Part shown: in pieces, positions 1-6,791 of the stretch | Position numbering within the stretch: position 1 is the stretch's first letter | Layout: every line of letters starts with the position of its first letter | From: a bacterium | GTDB taxonomy: Bacteria; Margulisbacteria; Marinamargulisbacteria; JAAEMD01 | DNA: 9,793 nt | Direction: 5' to 3' | Assembly (NCBI GenBank): GCA_024225875.1 | Contig: JAAEMD010000040.1 | Span: forward strand, 1 to 9,793 | Translations under genes and position numbers: made by a program | Notes under the pieces: model-generated | The model's input: only the letters and a program-made list of their open reading frames with translations | Databases searched by the model: none | What the model was told of the DNA's origin: nothing

Positions 1-1
1 A

Positions 2-604
2 AAAAAAAATAAAAATATAATTATTTGTGGAGGAACTGGCTTTTATATAAATGCTTTTTTATATAACTATACATTTACTGATGATACAACTAATACAGCT
101 ATAAAATCACACTTATTGAAAGAATCGGAAAAGTACGGGCCAGTAAAAATGTGGGAACGTTTAAATATAATTGACCCGGCATCAGCCAGAATTATAGACC
201 CCAACAACAATAAAAGAGTGATAAGAGCCCTGGAAATATATGAGCACACTAAAATACCGCCTTCTTCTTTTAGAAAGAAAAGTGATGCAGCAAGAAAAGA
301 CACAAAAATTATTGGATTAACAGCACCAAGAGAGCTAGTCTATCAAAGAATAAATAACAGAGTAGATCAAATGATAGATACCGGCTTAATAGATGAAGTA
401 AGACAGTTACTGGATATGGGCTACCATCAAAAACTGCAGGCATTTGAAGCACTGGGTTATAAAGAAGCTGCCAGTTATTTAACAGGTAGCATTGAGAAAC
501 AAGAAATGATAGAATTAATAAAGTTGAAAACAAGGCAATTTGCAAAGAGACAAATAACGTGGTTCAAAAGATTTAATAATGTTCACTGGATTAACATCAC
601 TTAA
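2..604 (+). CDS. miaA: tRNA dimethylallyltransferase MiaA, C-terminal 200 residues (5' truncated by window edge)
   Basis: MiaA transfers a dimethylallyl group from DMAPP to N6 of A37 in tRNAs that read UNN codons. The reading frame is open from base 2, and the first visible residues KKNKNIIICGGTGFYINAF match the family's GGTGLY segment. The usual N-terminal P-loop (about 100 residues) therefore lies left of the window. Other family landmarks follow in order: RVIRALEIYEHT, YQRINNRVDQMIDTGLIDEV, QAFEALGYKEA, and near the C-terminus KTRQFAKRQITWFKRF, the conserved tRNA-binding end. The stop is TAA at 602-604, and the downstream gene starts 26 bases inside this one. An internal TTG at 116 could be mistaken for the start, but homology clearly continues upstream of it. 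DMAPP comes from the MEP pathway, whose last enzyme IspH is encoded later in this window. Confidence 0.95.
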   Translation, partial: KKNKNIIICGGTGFYINAFLYNYTFTDDTTNTAIKSHLLKESEKYGPVKMWERLNIIDPASARIIDPNNNKRVIRALEIYEHTKIPPSSFRKKSDAARKDTKIIGLTAPRELVYQRINNRVDQMIDTGLIDEVRQLLDMGYHQKLQAFEALGYKEAASYLTGSIEKQEMIELIKLKTRQFAKRQITWFKRFNNVHWINIT

Positions 605-2693
605 AAAATTTCCCCTTAAAGCTGTTTATACTTTCCTGTCAGTTACAGGTTTAATCTGTATAACACTGATTGTATTTTCACCTTACATTCCATACAGCAT
701 AGCTTTAAAAATCAATGATATTGCAGAGGACACTATAGTTTCTCATCGATTTATCGAATTTAAAACAGAAGAAGACAGCAGAAAAACAGAAGAACTGCAA
801 AATAACAGGGTTGCTTTGATTAAGCCTGTATTTACAATTGATGAAAACATTAACAAATCTATCCAGTCAAATATAATAGCCTTTTTTACCTGCGTAAAAG
901 ACTATAAAGAAAAAAACAAAAATACACCTGAATACAAAAAGCCGGCTAAACTTAATTTCATTCCAGCAAAAAAATTATATTACCTGACATCTTTAGATAA
1001 GTCTGCCCTGTCTTCTATTGAGTATGTAACTATAGATATCAACAAAAAAATCCTTATGACAGGTTTAAGTAAAATTGACTCAAAAAATATAAAAGAACTT
1101 TTTAAAAAAAACACAACTTTTCTAGATCTTAACAAGGATTTAAAGGATATTCTTTTTAATATAATTATTAATTTCATCAGACCTAACATGGTCCTCAATC
1201 AAGCTAAAACAAAAGCTGCTGCCAAAGAAGCCAGAGACTCCATAAAACCTTTAACAACAATCTTAAAAGAGGGTCAGCCAATTATATATAAAGGAGAAAA
1301 AGTTACTAAACGGCATATAGAAATATTAAAAGCTCTTAATATATATGGTGTCAAAGCTAATGTTTTTAAGTTAGCAGGCATATCATTAACAACATTCCTT
1401 CTTTTTCTACTTCTTGAGCGTTTCGTTTATTATTTTAATTTCAAACTTTATGTTGATAAAAAATATTTTATTTTAACTTATTTTATAATTTTATTAGTTG
1501 TTGCCTTAGCAAGGTTATTTCAGTTAATAAACTTTTTTCCAGGCAAATTTTCCTTTCAATTTATTATACCCATACCAATGGCAGCCATGTTACTTTCTAT
1601 AATGGTTGCACCAGGTATAGCTATGTTATGCGGCGCTCTGATCAGTGTTTTCGTTGCAATAATGTACAAAGCAGACCTTTTTCTTTTCCTTTATTTGTTT
1701 TTTGCCAACTGTGTAGCAACTTTTGCCTCATATAAAAAATATACGAACTCCAATATGATTTTTGCAGGAAATATAGCAGGTTTATTTAATGTCCTGATGG
1801 TACTTACAACAGGTTTATTTCAAGAAGTAAATGACCCATGGTGGTTTATGGCAAACATGGGATTAGCATTCCTGAACGGAATTGTTTCTGCCATGATCGC
1901 TTTAGCAGTACTTCCCTATTGTGAAAGCCTTTTTAAAATTATAACCCCTCAAAAGCTGTTAGAGTTTTCAAATTTAAACCACCCTTTACTAAAACATGTT
2001 TTACTGGCTGCGCCAGGAACATATCAGCACAGCCTGATGGTTGCTAATCTAGCAGAAACTGCCGCAGAATCAATAAATGCTAACCCGATTATTGCTCGTG
2101 TTGGAGCTTATTTTCATGATATTGGCAAAATAAAAAGGCCTGTATTTTTTTCAGAAAATCAGCTATCAGGAGAAAACCCGCATGAAACGCTTTCTCCCAG
2201 AATGAGTAAAAAGATAATTTTTTCCCATGTCAAAGACGGCCTTGAACTGGCCAGTAAACATAAACTGCCGGATATTATCAAACAGTTTATTAACGAACAC
2301 CATGGAACAACTCTTGTATCTTTCTTCTATAAACAGGTTATCCATACTGAAGAAGTTAAAAACACAGAATCAACAAAAGAAGAATTCCGCTATTCCGGAT
2401 CAAAACCGAGCTTTAAAGAGTCTGGAATAGTAATGCTGGCAGATTCTATTGAAGCAGCAGCAAAATCCATGGAAAAACCAACACCTGCCAAAATAGAAAA
2501 CTTAATAAATAGAATTTTTAAAGAAAAAATTGACGACGGCCAGTTAGATATATGCCCTCTAACACTTAAAGAAATTCATAATATAAAAAAAAGTTTCCTG
2601 AGTGTTTTTAAGGGTATCTTTCATAGTAGACTTGACTATGAGGAGGAGCTTAAAAATATCATTGAAAAATCAAAGACAAATGGAAAAAAATAG
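579..2693 (+). CDS. pgpH: Membrane 7TM HD-domain phosphohydrolase, cyclic-di-AMP phosphodiesterase PgpH/YqfF family
   Basis: This 704-residue protein has the full PgpH architecture. An N-terminal membrane helix (about residues 12-35) is followed by an extracytoplasmic domain (about 36-260), a bundle of membrane helices (about 263-455) and a cytoplasmic HD domain (about 475-690). The HD metal ligands are all visible: H484 (YQHSLM), H513-D514 (FHDIGK), H550, H574-H575 (NEHHGT) and D622 (LADSIEAAAKSME). As I recall the Listeria PgpH structure, these correspond to its ligands with a nearly constant offset. The family hydrolyses c-di-AMP to pApA and so affects osmotic balance, K+ uptake and the cell wall. 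The length is normal (about 710-720 in characterised members). The start is ATG 579, inside miaA and without a clear SD, so coupling to miaA translation is likely. The stop lies inside the next gene. The order pgpH-ybeY-dgkA is also known in Firmicutes. Confidence 0.93.
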   Translation: MFTGLTSLKKFPLKAVYTFLSVTGLICITLIVFSPYIPYSIALKINDIAEDTIVSHRFIEFKTEEDSRKTEELQNNRVALIKPVFTIDENINKSIQSNIIAFFTCVKDYKEKNKNTPEYKKPAKLNFIPAKKLYYLTSLDKSALSSIEYVTIDINKKILMTGLSKIDSKNIKELFKKNTTFLDLNKDLKDILFNIIINFIRPNMVLNQAKTKAAAKEARDSIKPLTTILKEGQPIIYKGEKVTKRHIEILKALNIYGVKANVFKLAGISLTTFLLFLLLERFVYYFNFKLYVDKKYFILTYFIILLVVALARLFQLINFFPGKFSFQFIIPIPMAAMLLSIMVAPGIAMLCGALISVFVAIMYKADLFLFLYLFFANCVATFASYKKYTNSNMIFAGNIAGLFNVLMVLTTGLFQEVNDPWWFMANMGLAFLNGIVSAMIALAVLPYCESLFKIITPQKLLEFSNLNHPLLKHVLLAAPGTYQHSLMVANLAETAAESINANPIIARVGAYFHDIGKIKRPVFFSENQLSGENPHETLSPRMSKKIIFSHVKDGLELASKHKLPDIIKQFINEHHGTTLVSFFYKQVIHTEEVKNTESTKEEFRYSGSKPSFKESGIVMLADSIEAAAKSMEKPTPAKIENLINRIFKEKIDDGQLDICPLTLKEIHNIKKSFLSVFKGIFHSRLDYEEELKNIIEKSKTNGKK
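2641..2648 (+). promoter_or_regulatory. Strong Shine-Dalgarno-like AGGAGGAG upstream of the ybeY-dgkA start
   Basis: AGGAGGAG lies inside the end of pgpH. The nearest usable in-frame start for the YbeY-DgkA frame is TTG 2662, 13 bases after the site. ATG 2680 is 31 bases away. ATG 2638 overlaps the site and cannot use it. In pgpH the site encodes an ordinary EEE stretch, so it may be partly coincidental. If it is used, it favours TTG 2662 and a 283-residue product. Confidence 0.4.
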
Positions 2694-3513
2694 CCTGAAC
2701 AATCATCAAAATAAACTTACTGTAAATATAAATAATGACACTAAAGTAAGGTTCAATTTTACTATCAGGAAATTCATAAAAAAAATCCTGACTCTAAAAC
2801 AAATTGAAAGTGGTTTTTTTGATTTTAATTTTGTTAAAAAAGATACTATCATTAATCTAAATAAAGAACACCTTAACAAATCTTACTCTACAGATATCAT
2901 TTCTTTTAATCTGGGGGACCAGGATAATATTATCGGTGACGTATACATCTGTGTAGAACAGGCAAAAAAGAATGCAAAAGAATATAAAAACACCCTGGAC
3001 GATGAAATTAAATTACTGATAGTTCATGGAATACTACACCTTGCTGGATATGAGGACTACTCTGAAAAAGACAGGGCCTCTATGGAATTAGAGCAAAACA
3101 GATTATTGTTACTATCCAAACATCTTAAAGATAAACCATATAAAAATTTTTCATTCATAACAAGCCTGATATGTGCTGTAAATGGCCTTAAATTTACATT
3201 TTACACAGAACGTTCAATGATATTACACTCAATTATAGCCTTAATGGCTATCGGTCTGGCTTTCTTTCTGGAAATATCAAGATTTGAGTGGTTAATACTT
3301 ATTTTCACAATATCGTTAGTGCTTATCGTAGAAACAATTAATACTTCTGTTGAAATTTCTATTGATCTTGTAACAAAAAAGAAAAAGTACCGTGCTATGC
3401 TGGCCAAAGATATTGCTGCAGGCGCTGTTCTACTTTGCGCACTAAACTCATTGATCGTAGGTTATTTGATTTTCTTTGACAGATTAGTTAACCTGTTTAC
3501 TGGAGGGAGCTAG
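2680..3513 (+). CDS. Fused YbeY endoribonuclease and DgkA-type lipid kinase
   Basis: One uninterrupted frame of 277 codons joins two proteins that are usually separate. Residues 12 to about 150 are YbeY, a metal-dependent RNase of 16S rRNA maturation, with TDIISF, IGDVYICVEQA and HGILHLAGYED. Residues about 158-270 are a prokaryotic diacylglycerol/undecaprenol kinase: E178, ETINTSVE (E218, N221, E225), AKDIAAGAV (K243, D244) and three membrane helices. The YbeY half would sit in the cytoplasm, tethered to the membrane. Two YbeY residues depart from the E. coli type. The third metal ligand, normally His, is D126 (after H116 and H120), and the conserved catalytic Arg position is L65. I recall both changes from Bacteroidetes-type YbeY, so activity may be kept. 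The start is uncertain. ATG 2680 has no SD, while TTG 2662 lies 13 bases after GGAG in the AGGAGGAG at 2641-2648. Either choice overlaps pgpH. The TAG stop is 4 bases before the next start codon. Confidence 0.9.
   Translation: MEKNSLNNHQNKLTVNINNDTKVRFNFTIRKFIKKILTLKQIESGFFDFNFVKKDTIINLNKEHLNKSYSTDIISFNLGDQDNIIGDVYICVEQAKKNAKEYKNTLDDEIKLLIVHGILHLAGYEDYSEKDRASMELEQNRLLLLSKHLKDKPYKNFSFITSLICAVNGLKFTFYTERSMILHSIIALMAIGLAFFLEISRFEWLILIFTISLVLIVETINTSVEISIDLVTKKKKYRAMLAKDIAAGAVLLCALNSLIVGYLIFFDRLVNLFTGGS
3502..3509 (+). promoter_or_regulatory. Ribosome binding site that decides the TTG start of the CorC-like gene
   Basis: GGAGGGAG sits at the very end of the YbeY-DgkA frame, 8 bases before TTG 3518. 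No ATG start offers comparable spacing, so this site is the reason for calling the unusual TTG start. Confidence 0.75.
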
Positions 3514-3517
3514 TAAT

Positions 3518-4834
3518 TTGACAAATGTATTGTGGCTAAAGTTAGCTTCATTTGCTGCTTTTATATTAATATCAGCCTTTTTTTCAAGCGCTGAAACTGC
3601 TTTTACTGCTATCAGCAGACTAAAGTTACGAAACTTATTAGAGCAAAAGGTAAAGGGATCAAAACAACTACACCTTATACTACAAAATCCCAAGAAACTT
3701 ATAACTGCTATTTTAATTGGCAATAACATTACAAATGTTGGCGCTTCAGCCTTAGCCACATCTATGATTCTTGACTTCCTGGAATCGATAGGAATTACAA
3801 ACTTTGCAACCAGCATGTCCATTGTAACAGGAATAACCACTTTTATTATTTTAACCTTTGGAGAAATAACACCTAAAACTATTGCTATCAAAAAACCTGA
3901 AAAACTAGGCCTGATTATATCAAAGCCTATCTACGCCCTGCTTGTCATATTACATCCCGTTATAATCTTTTTTACGTACCTTTCAAAAGGGATATCAAGG
4001 TTACTGGGCCTTTCATCAACAGAAGTGGGCAAAATATTAACAGCTGAAGAAATTAAAACAATCGTAAAGATTGGCGAAGAAGAAGGTATCCTGGAAAAAG
4101 AAGAAAAGGAAATGATACACAGTATTTTTGAATTTTCAGAAACCATAGTAAGAGAAATTATGACACCACGAACAGATACTGTCTGTATAGACGTTAAAAG
4201 CTCAGTATCAGAAGCTATACAGCTCATACAGGACAAAGGTCATTCCAGGATACCTGTGTTTGAAGAAAAAATTGATAATATTTTAGGTATTGCCTATGCT
4301 AAAGATCTGCTTGGTGTTCATGATAAAAATCTGCCGTCCGAAATATCAATATTTATGAGGAAAGCTGTTTTTATACCGGAAACAGCAAACATTGAAGATC
4401 TGCTGCACCAGATGAAAAAAGCAAAAATTCATATTGCTATTGTAGTTGATGAATATGGAGGGATGTCCGGTTTAGTCACACTTGAAGATATCATAGAAGA
4501 AATCGTAGGAGAAATCCAGGATGAGTATGACAAGGATGAGAAGCCGGAGTTTATTGAGCTTAAAAATGGCCACTATCTGGTAGAGGCCAGCATAAATATT
4601 AATTCATTAGGTGAAAAATTAAACTGCAGTTTCCCGGAAGACGAAGACTATGACACACTAGGAGGCTTCGTACTTAGTGAGCTGGGAAAATTTCCCTCTA
4701 AAAACGAAAAAATAGCCTATAAGAATATAGATATTATTGTAAAAGATATTTACAAAAGGCGGATTTTACAGTTAGAAATTTTTGTAAAAAAAGCCCAGGA
4801 AAATCAATCCACTACTAACCTGGGTACAAAATAG
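3518..4834 (+). CDS. CNNM/CorC-HlyC family transporter (DUF21, paired CBS, CorC_HlyC domain), probable Mg2+ exporter
   Basis: The 438-residue protein has the standard order of this family. A DUF21/CNNM membrane domain (about 1-175) contains SSAETAF (24-30), IGNNITN (67-73) and FGEITPK (114-120). Two CBS domains follow (about 212-268 and 275-333, ending with DEYGGMSGLVTLEDIIEEI), then a small CorC_HlyC domain (about 345-425). Bacterial members such as MpfA and CorC are linked to Mg2+ (or Co2+) export, with the CBS pair sensing ATP-Mg. The old name haemolysin C is misleading. The start is TTG 3518, supported by GGAGGGAG at 3502-3509 with 8 bases of spacing. The gene follows ybeY-dgkA directly, an order also seen in other bacteria where ybeY and corC-like genes adjoin. 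Its last 31 bases overlap the 3' end of the opposite-strand HAD gene. The ion is inferred from the family. Confidence 0.92.
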   Translation: MTNVLWLKLASFAAFILISAFFSSAETAFTAISRLKLRNLLEQKVKGSKQLHLILQNPKKLITAILIGNNITNVGASALATSMILDFLESIGITNFATSMSIVTGITTFIILTFGEITPKTIAIKKPEKLGLIISKPIYALLVILHPVIIFFTYLSKGISRLLGLSSTEVGKILTAEEIKTIVKIGEEEGILEKEEKEMIHSIFEFSETIVREIMTPRTDTVCIDVKSSVSEAIQLIQDKGHSRIPVFEEKIDNILGIAYAKDLLGVHDKNLPSEISIFMRKAVFIPETANIEDLLHQMKKAKIHIAIVVDEYGGMSGLVTLEDIIEEIVGEIQDEYDKDEKPEFIELKNGHYLVEASININSLGEKLNCSFPEDEDYDTLGGFVLSELGKFPSKNEKIAYKNIDIIVKDIYKRRILQLEIFVKKAQENQSTTNLGTK

Positions 4835-5631
4835 TCAACAACCTCAAAATCTTTTATCTCTCTTTCATAAGACAACCCGGTTTCTGTTACGCAACATCCG
4901 CTTATACCAAGACAAGACTTCATATTAATAATATTTTCCAGGTTGTCATCAAAAAAACAAACTCTTTTATCAAGTTCAATGTTTCTATTCTCTAAAATAC
5001 GACCAACAACTTCAGAGAAGTTTTTATGCGGTTTTCCTATCCAGTAAAAAGGGTTTCTGACTTTCTGTGATAATATGCCGGCATAATAGCCTATAACCGG
5101 TTTTTTAGATCCTGTACAGCTCAAAATATACTGGTCCGGGTTACAGCAGATAACAGGGATATCCGGCCGGCTGCTGATCTTTTCCTTTATTATTTCTATT
5201 TCCTCTACTGTATTATTAACCAGGTTGGATGACATAACCAGTACCTCTGCTTCATAAAGGTCACTAACTATCTTTTTACTTCCTGCTTTAGTAAGATAAT
5301 ATTCAGCTCCATTTCTACCAAAATGGTACACGGCTTTATTTTTTACTAAACTGTTTATATGCGGATCTTCTTTCAAACCTATACCTGAAGAAATAATATT
5401 ATTTTTATCTATTTCTACTCCATTTTGTAAAAGTTTCTCTTCAATTTGATCTATATTGTTTGTAGTATTATTAGTTACAACAAAAACTTCACCATATTTT
5501 AAAAGCCTTGATACCGACTCTGATACACCTGGAAAAAAACCACCATCATTATATAGAACTCCGCAGGCATCTAATAAAAAAGTTCTTATCTTATTTTGTT
5601 TTATAAAGCTGCTTAATTTTCTGGTTTTCAT
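4804..5631 (-). CDS. HAD-superfamily class IIA (NagD-like) protein with an atypical first motif
   Basis: The 275-residue protein has the HAD IIA layout: Rossmann core, C2 cap, core. Motif I is LLDACGVLYND, with nucleophile D21. Motif II is VVTNN (T53). The cap-associated CNPD (163-166) and motif III GKPHKNF (K200) follow, then motif IV FFDDN (D228, D229). Active phosphatases of this class use DxD in motif I, the second Asp acting as general acid/base. Here that residue is C23. Related class IIA subfamilies that replace this Asp (for example with Trp or Tyr) exist as I recall, so this may be a separate branch with slow or altered chemistry. The substrate is unknown. ATG 5631 is the only sensible start, because an in-frame TAA lies two codons upstream. 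No SD is adjacent, but a strong one lies further up behind a hairpin. The 3' end overlaps the CorC-like gene by 31 bases. Confidence 0.85.
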   Translation of the reverse strand: MKTRKLSSFIKQNKIRTFLLDACGVLYNDGGFFPGVSESVSRLLKYGEVFVVTNNTTNNIDQIEEKLLQNGVEIDKNNIISSGIGLKEDPHINSLVKNKAVYHFGRNGAEYYLTKAGSKKIVSDLYEAEVLVMSSNLVNNTVEEIEIIKEKISSRPDIPVICCNPDQYILSCTGSKKPVIGYYAGILSQKVRNPFYWIGKPHKNFSEVVGRILENRNIELDKRVCFFDDNLENIINMKSCLGISGCCVTETGLSYEREIKDFEVVDYFVPRLVVD

Positions 5632-5644
5632 CTTTTATATTAAT

Positions 5645-5693
5645 AAAGTACTAAAAAGCAAATATACTCTTCCGCAGTACTTTTCCTCCTCCT
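5645..5693 (-). promoter_or_regulatory. Leader element of the HAD gene: strong SD followed by an inverted repeat before the start codon
   Basis: Reading the minus strand, AGGAGGAGG (5693-5685) is followed after one base by AAAGTACT (5683-5676), a 23-base loop, and the perfect complement AGTACTTT (5652-5645). Thirteen bases then lead to ATG 5631. In linear RNA the SD is 53 bases from the start, too far to act. If the 8-bp hairpin folds, the gap shrinks to about 14 unpaired bases plus the helix. Hairpin bridging between SD and start is known for some phage mRNAs. AGTACT is itself palindromic, so a DNA-binding role is also possible. No other start codon lies at useful spacing from this SD. Confidence 0.35.
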
Positions 5694-5910
5694 GAAAAAA
5701 ATCGTACTTTCTACTTTAGCATATACAGACCACGGTTAATACTATATCTTTGTTTTTACTTTTGAACCACTTGCTTCCATAAATATTCAATATATCTGAC
5801 TGGTTTACTGCCTCCCTTTCTTACCTGCTCATCCGGCTGTTCTGTTTTAGATATCTGAATTTATTCCATAAAAACCTGGATATAAGTACCCTGAATCCAT
5901 ATAAAAGTAA
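5694..5910. other. Spacer between the deacetylase and HAD genes
   Basis: Besides the possible remnant, I see a -10-like TATAGT on the minus strand (5746-5741), about 50 bases before the HAD-gene SD, but no convincing -35. After the deacetylase stop, TGGAT/ATCCA gives a 5-bp stem (minus strand) followed by GGTTTTT, too weak to call a terminator. The deacetylase frame also stays open for 29 codons past its TGA. Its product is hydrophobic then basic, but the protein is already of normal length at the TGA. Confidence 0.3.
5756..5860 (-). pseudogene. Possible gene remnant: 34 open codons with no standard start
   Basis: Between the deacetylase and HAD genes, the minus strand holds an open stretch of 34 codons, bounded upstream by TAA (5863-5861) and ending at TAA (5758-5756). 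Its translation includes TEQPDEQVRKGGSKPVRYIE, then a Trp-containing end (YLWKQVVQK). The mix of charged and aromatic residues looks more like real protein than random AT-rich sequence. No ATG, GTG or TTG is placed to begin it, and I do not recognise a family. It may be the tail of a decayed gene or chance. Confidence 0.25.
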
Positions 5911-6600
5911 TCAAGGCATCATTTCTGACAAAGTAATAAATTCATAACCATCACTTCTTAATTTCCGAATGATATCAGGCAAAGCCTTAATTGATTCATT
6001 GCCGCCATTATGCATAAGAATTATGCTGCCATTTCTAACTCCTGATACTATTCTGTCATAAACTTTCTTTGCAGGGTTCTCACCTCCAATACCATAAAAA
6101 GGCGAACTGTGAACATAATCATTGGCATTAACATCCCACATAATCATTTTTATTTTATGCTTATTTAAAACTTTTAAGACATACTTATTATATTTACCTC
6201 CAGGCGGACGAAAACAAGTTACTTCCCTGCCAGTAATGGATTTTATTATCTCACTGGTACTTAAAATTTCTGTTTCAATTTTCTCTCTTGATAAAGTATC
6301 CAGACGATAATGAGAGTATGTATGATTGCCCAGTTCATGATTTTCCGCATAGATCCTGTACACAAGATCCGGATTCATACCACACTCTTTACCTACAACA
6401 AAAAAAGTTGCTTTAACAGACAGTTCTTTTAAAATATCCAGTATCAGATTTGTATATTTATGTTTAGGGCCATCATCAAAAGTTAAGGCAACTTTCCTGG
6501 TATCCCGACCACCTGACCAGAGAATGCCTGTCTGACTATTAGCAGAACAATTATTACAGCAAACTAATATCAAAACAAAAATCAGAAAATATTTACTCAT
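5911..6600 (-). CDS. Exported polysaccharide deacetylase (NodB homology, carbohydrate esterase 4)
   Basis: The protein has 229 residues, with a hydrophobic signal segment at 4-15 and the NodB motifs in order. These are TFDDGP (40-45: D42 likely base, D43 metal ligand), HTYSH (93-97: H93 and H97 metal ligands), RPPGGKY (131-137), WDVNANDY (155-162) and ILMHNG (194-199, H197). All catalytic residues are present, so it should remove acetyl groups from N-acetylglucosamine-containing polymer, most likely peptidoglycan, outside the cytoplasmic membrane. The exact polymer is inferred. Cysteines at 14, 15 and 18 sit near the end of the signal segment, but none is in a canonical lipobox, since Ala, Gly or Ser is missing just before the Cys. 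No SD precedes ATG 6600. The start overlaps the stop of a 64-codon frame as ATGA, so translation is probably coupled to it. The family resembles sporulation- and growth-related PdaA/PdaB-type enzymes, but I cannot choose among them. Confidence 0.93.
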   Translation of the reverse strand: MSKYFLIFVLILVCCNNCSANSQTGILWSGGRDTRKVALTFDDGPKHKYTNLILDILKELSVKATFFVVGKECGMNPDLVYRIYAENHELGNHTYSHYRLDTLSREKIETEILSTSEIIKSITGREVTCFRPPGGKYNKYVLKVLNKHKIKMIMWDVNANDYVHSSPFYGIGGENPAKKVYDRIVSGVRNGSIILMHNGGNESIKALPDIIRKLRSDGYEFITLSEMMP

Positions 6601-6791
6601 TTAAATAGAAGAACCATGTTATATTTTTGATATGACGGGCCTGGATTTACAGTCTGGATTTCAAAACTGCGGCCAGGAAACCCTGCTCTTTTCCCACTTA
6701 CAGCTCCATAACCTGCTTCATTCCGATAAAAACAGCCTGTCAAAAACGTTTTTTCTTCAGCAGCATAGATAAAAATAAAATAAGTATACAT
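6597..6791 (-). CDS. Small uncharacterised 64-residue frame coupled to the deacetylase
   Basis: The frame starts at ATG 6791 and its TGA overlaps the deacetylase ATG as ATGA, the usual arrangement for translational coupling. The product begins with an aromatic, hydrophobic stretch (TYFIFIYAA) and continues with a Gly-rich middle (EAGYGAVSGKRAGFPG). I recognise no family. In favour: the exact ATGA junction and the lack of any SD before the deacetylase. Against: this frame has no SD either, and a promoter-like pair lies across its start codon. If that promoter is used, the region is simply a deacetylase leader of roughly 175 bases. An 8-base direct repeat (CTGGATTT on the plus strand at 6641-6648 and 6654-6661) lies inside it. 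Confidence 0.4.
   Translation of the reverse strand: MYTYFIFIYAAEEKTFLTGCFYRNEAGYGAVSGKRAGFPGRSFEIQTVNPGPSYQKYNMVLLFK

Noticed and set aside
1..16. A-rich run at the left edge as a junction or repeat
   Set aside because: It is in frame with miaA, encodes KKNKN, and leads straight into the conserved GGTG segment, so it is ordinary coding sequence.
2602..2679. Upstream ATG 2602 or ATG 2638 as start of the YbeY-DgkA gene
   Set aside because: They add residues with no YbeY similarity deep inside pgpH, and ATG 2638 overlaps the SD itself. TTG 2662 or ATG 2680 is more plausible.
3484..3891. Minus-strand 135-codon open frame antisense to the CorC-like gene
   Set aside because: The plus strand encodes conserved DUF21 motifs across the same bases, so this is a shadow frame.
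5824..5910. TGA readthrough or selenocysteine extension of the deacetylase (29 further open codons)
   Set aside because: The deacetylase is complete in motifs and length at its TGA, and no selenocysteine insertion hairpin is evident. Other genes here also end normally at TGA.
6641..6661. Direct repeat CTGGATTT, 13-base period, as an attachment site or CRISPR-like element
   Set aside because: There are only two 8-base copies, and no associated genes or flanking duplication.
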